DNA of 64,000 nt from Mesorhizobium_K sp040049215 (lineage in GTDB: Bacteria; Pseudomonadota; Alphaproteobacteria; Rhizobiales; Rhizobiaceae): positions 2,232,001 to 2,296,000 of the forward strand of contig NZ_JBDZDN010000001.1 of assembly GCF_040049215.1 (NCBI RefSeq). Reading direction: 5' to 3'. The notes beneath the pieces are model-generated. The model had not been told where the DNA came from and made no database searches. It saw nothing but the letters and a program-made list of their open reading frames with translations. Below, piece after piece: positions 1 to 7,813 of the stretch. A program made the translations under genes and the position numbers. Numbering within the stretch: the first letter of the stretch is position 1; each line of letters begins with the position of its first letter.

Positions 1-215
1 AGGGATTGCTGAACGATACCGTCCGCATAGGTCCGTGACGCCTGGTCGATGAACTCCATGAAAAGCTGCTCGCGATGCGAGCCTTCCTGCGTCAGTCGCC
101 GCATGCGATCCTGATGATGCTGCGTGAGCCACGTGGTCGCGACGGACGCCAAGGCACCAATCGCGGAGCCCATCAGCGCAGATAATGCCGACAGTGTGGC
201 GGGTTCGAGGGTCAC
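1..215 (-). CDS. partial small membrane-anchored hypothetical protein
   Basis: The N-terminal 71 codons of a gene that runs off the left edge. A GTG start at 215 gives a protein with one hydrophobic helix at about residues 8-28 (Ala/Ser/Leu/Gly rich), followed by a charged, probably coiled helix rich in Gln, Arg and Glu. It reads as an N-terminally anchored protein with a cytoplasmic helical tail. It lies 39 nt downstream of the alcohol dehydrogenase gene on the same strand, so it could be the last gene of that operon. I do not recognise a family, and function is unknown. Confidence 0.55.
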   Translation of the reverse strand, partial: MTLEPATLSALSALMGSAIGALASVATTWLTQHHQDRMRRLTQEGSHREQLFMEFIDQASRTYADGIVQQS

Positions 216-254
216 GGGGTTCCTTTATCGCTCAGCCGCGTTCCGGGGACTGCG

Positions 255-1274
255 TCACGGCAGAAGAAGCGCACGCCCCGGCTGACCTTGCCTGACGTGG
301 TTGAAGGCTTCTGCTGCTTCGGCAAGGGGCTTTCGGAGCCCGATGGGGAGGCTGACGGTGTTCTGTCTGACAAACCGGCCCAGATCGAAAAGCGCCGCGG
401 CATCCGGCTTGAAAACAGTCCATGCGTACTTGGCGCCGTTCGGCGACGCGCTCCGGTGCCTCCTCTTTTCCGAGATTGTCTTCAGGGCTCCTCGCAGCCA
501 CCCTAGCCGGTCAAGATTGCTCAGCATTGGGTGCACGGTGGTAGCGTGTCCGAGCGCACCCTCCCGCAGGCAGCCGAGCAGCGCGAGATCATCGTCCCAA
601 GTCGCGAAATTGAGGGTCGCATCGAAAGATCGCGACAGTGACTCGAACGGCTTAGCCGTGCAGTCGACCAGTTCGGCGGCACCGGCTTCCCGGCACGCCT
701 CAAAGCTCGACGGCCAGGCGATCGCCGTGACGTTCGCACCCCATTCCGACAGCATCCGGGTCGCCAAGGTGCCGAGGCCGCCTGCGGCGCCATGCACCAG
801 CACTTTCTTTCCGGCCGCGTTCTGTCGGGTAAGCCCCGCTCCACGAACAGCGAGCCACATCGTCACGAAGCCGTAGGGTAACGGGGCAAGGGATTCGATG
901 TCCCGATCTGTGGGCGCGTGCAGCAAATGGGCGGTCTTGACCAATACATGGCGGGCGTGAGTTCCATCTGCTGAAGCAGGCTTTACGCCGTAAACTCGAT
1001 CGCCGACCTTGAAGGTCCGCGCGGCTGAGCCTGTGGCTGTAACCGTGCCGGCTAGGTCGTTGCCAAGCACGAGCGGAAACCTGCCTGCGCCGAGCAGCGA
1101 CAACAACTTGCGGCCATAGCCGTCGGCGCGACGCACGTCGATCGGATTCACAGAAGCCGCGGCCACTGCAACCTCGACTTCATCGGCCGCCGGCTTGCAT
1201 CTCGGAAATTGCCTTAGCTCAAACTCGCCGGAGCCGTCGGGTCCGAGGCAAAAGGCTGCCGTGCTTGACGTCAT
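255..1274 (-). CDS. zinc-independent MDR-family alcohol dehydrogenase / quinone oxidoreductase-like protein
   Basis: A 339-residue medium-chain dehydrogenase/reductase, expected to be a cytosolic NAD(P)H-dependent oxidoreductase. The N-terminal GroES-like domain carries the family pattern ASVNPIDVR and a GNDLAGTV stretch. The Rossmann domain follows with the nucleotide-binding GAAGGLG motif near residue 166. Cys and His ligands of the structural zinc are not evident, which fits the quinone reductase-like subgroup. Its ATG overlaps the TGA of the upstream acyl-CoA synthetase gene (ATGA, 1271-1274), so the two are probably translationally coupled and share a pathway. The substrate cannot be read from sequence. 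Confidence 0.85.
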   Translation of the reverse strand: MTSSTAAFCLGPDGSGEFELRQFPRCKPAADEVEVAVAAASVNPIDVRRADGYGRKLLSLLGAGRFPLVLGNDLAGTVTATGSAARTFKVGDRVYGVKPASADGTHARHVLVKTAHLLHAPTDRDIESLAPLPYGFVTMWLAVRGAGLTRQNAAGKKVLVHGAAGGLGTLATRMLSEWGANVTAIAWPSSFEACREAGAAELVDCTAKPFESLSRSFDATLNFATWDDDLALLGCLREGALGHATTVHPMLSNLDRLGWLRGALKTISEKRRHRSASPNGAKYAWTVFKPDAAALFDLGRFVRQNTVSLPIGLRKPLAEAAEAFNHVRQGQPGRALLLP

Positions 1275-3196
1275 TGCCCATCTCCTACCGAAATGTGGCG
1301 GTCGTCACACTCCAACACCTCCGATTTGAACGCGTACCGATCGAGAGCAGCCTGCAATGCCGCTGCGTTGCCCCGAGTCCGTATCCGGAGCATGCTTATG
1401 CCTTTCTCGTCGCGATCATGCGCGAGACTCGAAATCGCCGCGCCGGTTCGCGCTGCCTCGCCCCGGACGACACCTTCGATTTCGAGTTGCTGCAGAGCTG
1501 GCTTGAAAATCTTGCCGACCCCCGTGACTGGCAAGGACGGTGCAATGGTCACGCGCTTGGGTATCGCCGCGCGCTCGGGTATGCTCGCCGCGGCAAACGC
1601 GAGCAGTTCCTGCTCGGTTGGCGAGGCGGCCGGTTTCGGTTGCACGTAAGCGACGGGCACCTCGCCCACATAAGCGTCGGGACTGCCGACCGCCGCAGCC
1701 AACGCCACTGCCGGATGCCCGAGCAATGCGCCCTCGATCATCTTCGGATCGATATTGTGCCCACCCCGGATGATAAGTTCCTTGCGGCGGCCGGCGAGCC
1801 ACCAGCACCCACGGCTGTCCTGTCGAGCAAGGTCGCCCGTGTTCAGCCAGCGCTCTCCGTCGATATCGACCCAGATCCCGCTGTCATGTCGCGCATCCAG
1901 ATAGCCGGGAAAGACATTGGGACCCTCGATAACCAGCGTTCCCACCTCATCGATCTCGGCCATACGCGAAAATCGTCCGGCATCGTCGAGGATCACGGCT
2001 CGCATCTGTTGATAGGGAATTCTCAAGCCGATCGAGCCGGCCTGCCGTTCACCGCCCGGCGGGTTCACTGCGGAAACGCAAGTGCCTTCCGTCAAGCCAT
2101 AACCTTCGAGGATTTTGATGCCGGTCTTGGCCTCGAAGTTCTCGATCAGCTTGGCCGGCATCGGCGCCGCGCCGCATAAGGCGAACTCCACGCTCGAAAT
2201 ATCGCTCGCCCCGACCGGTACTTCGACAAGACCCGCATAAAGGGTAGGAACGCCGGAAAACATCGAGATGCGGTAGTGCGACGCGATTTCCCAGAAGCGC
2301 GCAATCAGGTTCTTGCCCCGGTAGCCTTCGGGCGTGCCGAGTACGACGTGGTCGCCGTGCATCCACGGCAACAGCCCGGTGACGATCTGCGCGTTGACGT
2401 GAAACAGCGGCAAGCCGCAGAAGAAGGTACGTGGGTGCGGGGCTGGGCCGATGACCTGGGCGACGGCCCAAGCATCGAAAACCTCGTTGCCGTGGGTCCG
2501 GGTCGCGATCTTGGGTGAGCCCGTCGTGCCGCCGGTGCACACATAGGATGAGATCGAGGATTGCGAGAGGTCTCGTCGCGCGACGAGCCGATCCGACGGT
2601 TGCGCCTGCATAGCCAGTCGGAAATCGACGATCTCAAGTCCGCCTAGCTTCGCTTCGGCGTCGCCGGGGGGAGGGGCACCCGCTCCGTCGATGTACGCGG
2701 CGAGATCGACCCGGGCGACGACTTGAAGGTCTTCCAGTGCCGGAAGATGCGGCGCGAGCTTGGTCCAAAGGTCGATACCGGGCGCGGGCGCCAAGGTCAC
2801 CAGAACCCGTACCCGCGCGAGGCGTAAAAGCTCCGCGATCTGGCGGGCTTCCAGCAGGGGGTTGATCGCGAATGCGACACCGGCTGCCTCGCCTCCCCAG
2901 AGCGCAAAATGCGTTTCGGGCAGGTTCGGTAGGACGAAAGCGACAGGATGTTCCGAATCGACGCCGAAACGATGAAAGACGTTGGCGACTCGCGTGATAT
3001 CGGCGAGCAACTCTGTGTAGGTCCAAGTATAGGCATCCTTGTAGCTTTCAGTATTTAGGAAGAAAGACAGTGCCTTGGCGTGGGGTGTTCGCCTCACGGA
3101 TGCGGCGATTGCCTCGTAAGTCGACAAAGGCAAGGCCCGGTCGGCGAGCGGGTGCGCCTCGAAGGTCTCGATATCGGCGATGTTTTTGATGGGCAT
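1271..3196 (-). CDS. AMP-dependent acyl-CoA synthetase/ligase
   Basis: An ANL-superfamily enzyme of 641 residues that would activate a carboxylic acid to its acyl-AMP and then to the CoA thioester. The phosphate-binding loop TGGTTGSPK lies near residues 218-226. A GYGLTEG motif, the LNTGDLA region and the hinge GRRKELIIRGG near residue 480 follow in family order. The C-terminal catalytic lysine is in GVGKIFK. I chose ATG 3196, giving the family-typical start MPIKNIADIE, because AAGGA sits about 9 nt upstream; an in-frame ATG at 3274 lacks a ribosome site. It heads an operon with the MDR dehydrogenase. A C-terminal extension of about 60 residues follows the lysine. Substrate is unknown. Confidence 0.88.
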   Translation of the reverse strand: MPIKNIADIETFEAHPLADRALPLSTYEAIAASVRRTPHAKALSFFLNTESYKDAYTWTYTELLADITRVANVFHRFGVDSEHPVAFVLPNLPETHFALWGGEAAGVAFAINPLLEARQIAELLRLARVRVLVTLAPAPGIDLWTKLAPHLPALEDLQVVARVDLAAYIDGAGAPPPGDAEAKLGGLEIVDFRLAMQAQPSDRLVARRDLSQSSISSYVCTGGTTGSPKIATRTHGNEVFDAWAVAQVIGPAPHPRTFFCGLPLFHVNAQIVTGLLPWMHGDHVVLGTPEGYRGKNLIARFWEIASHYRISMFSGVPTLYAGLVEVPVGASDISSVEFALCGAAPMPAKLIENFEAKTGIKILEGYGLTEGTCVSAVNPPGGERQAGSIGLRIPYQQMRAVILDDAGRFSRMAEIDEVGTLVIEGPNVFPGYLDARHDSGIWVDIDGERWLNTGDLARQDSRGCWWLAGRRKELIIRGGHNIDPKMIEGALLGHPAVALAAAVGSPDAYVGEVPVAYVQPKPAASPTEQELLAFAAASIPERAAIPKRVTIAPSLPVTGVGKIFKPALQQLEIEGVVRGEAARTGAAISSLAHDRDEKGISMLRIRTRGNAAALQAALDRYAFKSEVLECDDRHISVGDGQ

Positions 3197-3735
3197 AGGG
3201 ACACGTTCCTTCCACGGAGCGAAAACCGGGTCACCTTCGAGTGATGGCATAGGCCGACTAGGGCGTTTGTTCATTACACGGCGATCGCTGGATCCAGCTC
3301 AATCGACGGGTGCCTGCGCCCCACTCTCTCCTGTCATGGTGTGCCGCCCATGCGACGGTGTCGGCAGCTTTTGGGCGGTTATCACTAATATACGAAAGAG
3401 TCAATATGAACATTCGGTCATAGTTGATTCGCGACTGATCCTGTCTGTGATACTCCCGGGCCATGAGGCTAGTCGGGAACGATGTCGGAGCGGCGATCCA
3501 GCGACCAAATCTCGTATGTCTTCGAGTTTAGGAACTGCATCGCTGCAACGCGCGCCGTTAAACTGACGAGGGGTCGCGCGTGCCCGTTCGTCTCCACCAG
3601 TTGTTTGCGCTCGTGTTCGCAGGTCGCTTTGTCTGGTTATTACGATACTGGATGACCGGATCGACCCGCGGACTCGCTACTGGGCGCTCGACGTCGGCGG
3701 ACGGAAATCATTACCGGAAGGAGAGTGGCAAAAAT
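3197..3735. other. intergenic region upstream of the acyl-CoA synthetase operon
   Basis: About 540 bp between the acyl-CoA synthetase start and the end of the TetR gene. I see no convincing gene; short frames here lack ribosome sites and have unnatural composition. It presumably holds the promoter of the synthetase/dehydrogenase operon. An AT-richer patch at about 3380-3430 is the most promoter-like stretch, but I cannot assign -35/-10 boxes reliably. Confidence 0.5.
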
Positions 3736-4437
3736 TCAGGTGGCGCTCTTCGGGCGGCCTTCGCGCCGGAACTTCTGTGACTGAGCCCCATCCGTCCCAG
3801 AGCCATCAGAATTTGTCGGCAGGTCTGCAAGTACTGATTTGGTTTGCCGATCACTGAGGCCGATTCCGCGCAGGATCGCGCCGACGGCTTGGTCACAATC
3901 GAGCGATGACAGGCGTCCTTCGCCGATCGCGCGCATGAGTTGGATCATAATCCCTAGCGCGACCTCGAATTTCAGCTCCGCCGATATTCCCAGATCCGGC
4001 AGTCCCTTCGAGAGCTGTCGCAGGTCTTCGAACAGTCTTTGGCGGGCAAGCTCGCCACCCTTCGGGGATGCTGCCGCCATCCTGGCGACAAGGCTGGCCC
4101 ATCGTGGGTCTTTGAGAGCCTTGTCGATGAATGATCTGCACCCGAAAGCGATCCGAAGCGCAGGATCTGATAAGGTAAGCCGGCGGGCCTGCAGGAGTTC
4201 ATCGAAAGTTATTACCAGTTCGTCTGCGACCGCCGCCGTCAGCGTCTCCAAACTATCGAAATGAACGTAGAAGGTGCCTTTCGCGACGCCGGCCTCCCGG
4301 ACAATGTCGTCCACGATGACGGACTCTACGGCCTGCCTGGCAAACAATGCGTTGGCCGCGGACAGGAGTTGCGCCCGCGTTCGCGCGCGCTTTTCGTGCC
4401 CGATTTGCGCTCGACGGATAGGATTGATTTTCGCCAT
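3736..4437 (-). CDS. TetR/AcrR-family transcriptional regulator
   Basis: A 233-residue regulator. The N-terminal helix-turn-helix spans about residues 20-65 and ends in the diagnostic GVAKGTFYVHF recognition-helix pattern. The remainder is a helical ligand-binding domain of normal length. ATG 4437 (protein beginning MAKINPIRR) is preferred over an upstream TTG at 4458. Two overlapping palindromes 34-54 bp upstream of the start (4471-4491) are the likely autoregulatory operator. The gene lies upstream of the acyl-CoA synthetase operon on the same strand, so a fatty-acid or acyl-CoA responsive role is plausible but not shown. Confidence 0.85.
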   Translation of the reverse strand: MAKINPIRRAQIGHEKRARTRAQLLSAANALFARQAVESVIVDDIVREAGVAKGTFYVHFDSLETLTAAVADELVITFDELLQARRLTLSDPALRIAFGCRSFIDKALKDPRWASLVARMAAASPKGGELARQRLFEDLRQLSKGLPDLGISAELKFEVALGIMIQLMRAIGEGRLSSLDCDQAVGAILRGIGLSDRQTKSVLADLPTNSDGSGTDGAQSQKFRREGRPKSAT

Positions 4438-4470
4438 CTGTTCGGTCCGACCTCTCAATAATGCACGTTA

Positions 4471-4491
4471 GGTCATTTTGACCACGTGGTC
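4471..4491. promoter_or_regulatory. overlapping palindromes, probable TetR operator
   Basis: GGTCA-TTT-TGACC (4471-4483) overlaps the perfect 12-bp palindrome GACCACGTGGTC (4480-4491), just upstream of the TetR gene start. Position and symmetry are those of a TetR-dimer operator. Assignment to this regulator is inference. Confidence 0.6.
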
Positions 4492-4536
4492 TATGTCTTA
4501 CCGCTGTTGAGATTGTCTCCACGGGCAGCCCCCGAC

Positions 4537-5898
4537 TTAGTACGGGACACGTCCATCGGCGATCTCTCCGGTGGTCGAGGGGGTCAGTTGACGCTTCAGT
4601 TCCTCGCGCGTCACAGCAATTGCGACTGCCGCCGAAGTCTTTGGTGCTACGCGCGCAGCGACCTGGGCAACTCCCGCCGACCCTCCAACCCGCGCGGCAA
4701 GCGCCGTCTCGTCGCCGGCCGGCGGTTGTCCGGCCAGGCGCCGTCCCAGCAGCCGGACGATCTCCGGGCTGTCGGCAAACGCGTTGTGGCCGAGCGGATC
4801 TCGCGACCCGATAGCGCTTGTGTCGATTACCGTGACTCCAAGTTCTTCGAGCACATCCGCATATGGTGTGAGATCGGTGCCCCCGACGCGGGCAACCCCT
4901 CCCGAGATCCACCGCGACAGACCCAAGGCCTTGTCCCGCCGTGATGTCAGGATGGTAAAATGCGGACGCTTCGGCCCCATCTCGATGAACTGACGGCGAA
5001 ACACGTCGATGTCGATATCCGGAGACGCGAGGATGACGTTCTTGATCTTCGCCGGGATGGATTTTTCCCGCATCGCGACGCCGCGAAGCGCCTCGGTCGC
5101 AAGCCAAGTTCCCATCGAATGGGAGAGGATGGTCACGTCGTCGACGTCGGAACTCCGAGCGGCCTGAAGGATCAGGTCTTCAAGAGCCCGGCGCGAATAG
5201 TTGGCGCTATCCTTGTCATAGGCGTAGTCGAAAAACCTGGCACGTGAGGGCCAGGCGAAGAGAATGGGCGCTGCGTCGGCCCCCCCGTCGTGAACGATCT
5301 GGGCGAAGCGGAAGACGGCGTCGGCATAGGTATTGTTGTAGCCGTGCACGAAGATAAGCGCCTGCCGCTTGGCGTTCCGGTTCTTACGATACCAGGCAAG
5401 GGCCTGGCTTTCTGATGCAACCTTGTCGACATCGACGAGGGCAAACTCTTTCTCGGGATTGGGCGGGGCGCGTTTCGACCGCTGAACCTTGCCGACAATA
5501 CGGTTTCGATCCGGAGGTATGGAAACGGTGATGCTGTTCAGAGAGATCTCCCGGCCGCGCTCGCCTGAATAGAGTTGGCCGGGCTTGTCCGACGGCCTTC
5601 GCGTCGTCGCCACGAGCATTGGCACGTGGGTGGCGCCGCTCGCCGCGATTGTGGGAGGTACAATCACATTCTCGGCCTGCGTCGCGCAGCCGGATACGAG
5701 CACGCAAAGGGTCAATAGGATCGCAAGGGCCCATTGAATCCGTCGTCGGCTTCTCGGCCGCCGAAAAAAAGAATGTTCCCTGAGAGCGGCACTTGGCATG
5801 ATCGGATTGCTCATTTCCGGAGAGGGCCGCAGCTTGCCAGGGGAGGGCCATGGCCTGGACGGGTTGTCGAAGCCGGCCGGCGAACTGCCGAACGTCAT
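4537..5898 (-). CDS. DUF900-type alpha/beta hydrolase, probable lipoprotein
   Basis: A serine hydrolase of about 453 residues. A hydrophobic segment ending in the lipobox LVSGC (Cys near residue 71) follows an Arg-rich stretch, so it is probably exported and lipid-anchored. The hydrolase core shows the IFVHGYNN oxyanion loop near residue 182 and the nucleophile motif SHSMGTW (Ser near 261), with a later conserved GHNAF region. I chose ATG 5898 because it overlaps the TetR stop (TGATG) and has GGAG 6 nt upstream. That leaves an unusually long pre-signal region, so ATG 5814 or 5799, which give a normal-length signal peptide, remain possible. Substrate is unknown. Confidence 0.75.
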   Translation of the reverse strand: MTFGSSPAGFDNPSRPWPSPGKLRPSPEMSNPIMPSAALREHSFFRRPRSRRRIQWALAILLTLCVLVSGCATQAENVIVPPTIAASGATHVPMLVATTRRPSDKPGQLYSGERGREISLNSITVSIPPDRNRIVGKVQRSKRAPPNPEKEFALVDVDKVASESQALAWYRKNRNAKRQALIFVHGYNNTYADAVFRFAQIVHDGGADAAPILFAWPSRARFFDYAYDKDSANYSRRALEDLILQAARSSDVDDVTILSHSMGTWLATEALRGVAMREKSIPAKIKNVILASPDIDIDVFRRQFIEMGPKRPHFTILTSRRDKALGLSRWISGGVARVGGTDLTPYADVLEELGVTVIDTSAIGSRDPLGHNAFADSPEIVRLLGRRLAGQPPAGDETALAARVGGSAGVAQVAARVAPKTSAAVAIAVTREELKRQLTPSTTGEIADGRVPY

Positions 5899-6605
5899 CA
5901 CCGGCTCCGTTGGTGGTGCCGGATGGATGATCTCGAATTTGCCTTCAATCGAGCGTTTGGCCGTTCGGGGGACTTGGCGCCCACGCTGATGGTATCGAGA
6001 AAGGCGGCGACCAATTGCATGGTGCCGGCCGTGAGGTCGAACTTCCCGGGCTGGCGCAGCCAGTCCAGAACCGAACCGTTGATCAACAGCAGAAGCGCGC
6101 GTGCGCCTGTTTCCGGGGACCACCCCGGTGCAAGGCCGCCTCGTTCCTCGGCCATGTCGATTACGGTCTCGAACAGCCGCTGCAGTGCGATGTCCGCCTC
6201 TCTCTGGCGAGCCAGGGCAGGGAGCAATTCCTCGGAATAGTCGCAGCGCAGCCACAGGATCGTGAGGATGCGGGAACGCTCCGGGTTGCTCTCGAAAGCC
6301 AGCAGCCCCTCTTGGATCGCGTCCTTGAGTTCGGCCAGGGGATCAAGTTCGGGTTCGACGGCCAGGCGAGTCTTGAGTCGCACACCCAACTCGTCGTTGG
6401 GCAGATTGGCCCGCCGCTCCAGCGCGATGAAAATCTCCTGCTTGTCCCTAAAATGCCAGTAGACGGCGCCGCGGGTTACGCCGGCTGCGCTGGCGATCTG
6501 CTCCAGGGTGGCACGCGTCACGCCTCGCTCGAGGAAAACATCGATCGCTCCGGCCAGAACTGCTTCGCGGGTCTGTTCGGCCTCGGCTTTGGTGCGTCTC
6601 ATCAT
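5898..6605 (-). CDS. TetR/AcrR-family repressor of the divergent RND efflux operon
   Basis: A 235-residue regulator of the AcrR/TtgR type. The N-terminal helix-turn-helix includes the diagnostic GVTRGAVYWHF pattern near residues 40-52, and a helical ligand-binding domain follows. AGGAGCTAG precedes the ATG. It is transcribed divergently from the adaptor/permease genes across a 137-bp gap that contains a 24-bp near-palindrome (6655-6678). This arrangement is standard for repressors of RND pumps. The alpha/beta hydrolase gene follows with a 1-nt overlap. Confidence 0.88.
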   Translation of the reverse strand: MMRRTKAEAEQTREAVLAGAIDVFLERGVTRATLEQIASAAGVTRGAVYWHFRDKQEIFIALERRANLPNDELGVRLKTRLAVEPELDPLAELKDAIQEGLLAFESNPERSRILTILWLRCDYSEELLPALARQREADIALQRLFETVIDMAEERGGLAPGWSPETGARALLLLINGSVLDWLRQPGKFDLTAGTMQLVAAFLDTISVGAKSPERPNARLKANSRSSIRHHQRSR

Positions 6606-6654
6606 CTAGCTCCTGGCTATTTTTTGCTGGCACTGCGTTTCTCCTCTTTACATA

Positions 6655-6678
6655 CATACATACATGCACGTATATATG
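6655..6678. promoter_or_regulatory. AcrR-like operator in the divergent efflux promoter
   Basis: An imperfect 24-bp palindrome in an AT-rich tract of repeated CATA units. The arms CATA...TATG flank a core ATACATGCACGTAT that matches its reverse complement at 12 of 14 positions. It resembles known AcrR-class operators and lies between the regulator and pump genes. Confidence 0.6.
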
Positions 6679-6742
6679 CAAGCGAAATTGGTAGTCCCCG
6701 GCCATTGAGGTGGCCGGTTGGCCATAACCCTGAGGGTGTCCC

Positions 6743-7813
6743 ATGAAAACCATTGCCACTGTTGCCTCCCTTTGCGCGGCCTTGGTGCTTTGCGTCGGAG
6801 CCTCGGCGCCGCCCGAGCCGAGTATTCGTGGCGTCCGCACCGTCGTCGCTGTCGTCCGAGCAGAAGGGGAACCCGTTTCGCTCACCGGCCATATCCGCGC
6901 CTTGACCGAAGAAAGCGTCGCCTTCCGCATCGACGGCAGGATCGTTACCCGCCCGGCCAGCGTGGGGCAGGTGGTGCGGCCAGGCGACATCATAGCGGAA
7001 CTGGATCCCCAGCCACAGGAACATGCGCTGGGCGCCGCGCAGGCGCAGAACCGTGCAGCCCATGCTGCCTTCACGGAGGCTGCAAACAACCTCGAGCGCC
7101 AGCAGAAGCTGTTTGCTCAGGGCTGGGTGACCCGGGCCCAGCTCGATGCAGCCGAAAGAGCGCATCTCAGCGCGAAAGCCCAGGTGGATGCCTCGGAGGC
7201 TCAACTGCGCTCCGCCGAAGACCAGCTTGCCTATACGAGATTGCTCGCCAGCTCGTCGGGCTCGGTTATCGCGACCGGTGCGGAGGCCGGCGAGGTCGTC
7301 CGGGCCGGGCAGATGATTGTTACCGTGGCCCATGATGGCGGCGCCGACGCGGTGTTCGATGTGCCCGCTACCCTCTTGAGGCAAGTGCCTCCCGACTCAT
7401 CGATCGATGTCGCCCTGACCGACGACCCGTCCGTTCGCACCGTTGGAAAAGTGCGCGAAGTGGCGCCGCAGGCCGATCCCGTGACGCGCAGCTACCGCGT
7501 AAAGATCGGGCTGACAGAACGGCCGGAGGCAATGCGACTGGGCTCCACGGTCACGGGGCAGACGCGCATGGCGGCGGCTGGCGGATTTGAATTGCCTGGA
7601 ACGGCGCTGACGACCGCCAACGGCGGACCCGCCATCTGGATCGTCGACCCTGCCTCTCTGGAAGTCTCGCTGCGGCCGGTCGAGCTCGAACGCCAGGATT
7701 CCACGATGATCGTCGTAAAAGGCGGGATCGAGGCAGGCGAGACCGTGGTCACCGCTGGCGTTCACGCTCTCCGCCCCGGCCAGAAGGTCCGCCTGCTGGG
7801 AGACTCGAAATGA
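6743..7813 (+). CDS. RND efflux periplasmic adaptor (membrane fusion protein)
   Basis: A 356-residue HlyD/AcrA-family adaptor. An N-terminal signal sequence (residues 1 to about 22) is followed by a barrel-sandwich (lipoyl) half-motif containing VAFRIDGRI and VRPGDIIAELDP. A helical hairpin (about 90-150, coiled-coil Ala/Gln/Glu rich), the second lipoyl half with GSVIATGAEAGEVV, then beta-barrel and membrane-proximal domains complete it. It would link the inner-membrane pump to an outer-membrane channel. Its stop overlaps the permease start (ATGA at 7810). No outer-membrane factor gene is nearby, so the pump probably borrows a TolC-like channel encoded elsewhere. Confidence 0.9.
   Translation: MKTIATVASLCAALVLCVGASAPPEPSIRGVRTVVAVVRAEGEPVSLTGHIRALTEESVAFRIDGRIVTRPASVGQVVRPGDIIAELDPQPQEHALGAAQAQNRAAHAAFTEAANNLERQQKLFAQGWVTRAQLDAAERAHLSAKAQVDASEAQLRSAEDQLAYTRLLASSSGSVIATGAEAGEVVRAGQMIVTVAHDGGADAVFDVPATLLRQVPPDSSIDVALTDDPSVRTVGKVREVAPQADPVTRSYRVKIGLTERPEAMRLGSTVTGQTRMAAAGGFELPGTALTTANGGPAIWIVDPASLEVSLRPVELERQDSTMIVVKGGIEAGETVVTAGVHALRPGQKVRLLGDSK

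Noticed and set aside
4253..5107. 284-codon minus frame spanning the TetR/hydrolase junction
   Set aside because: Out of frame with both real genes and Arg-rich; overlaps the operator region.
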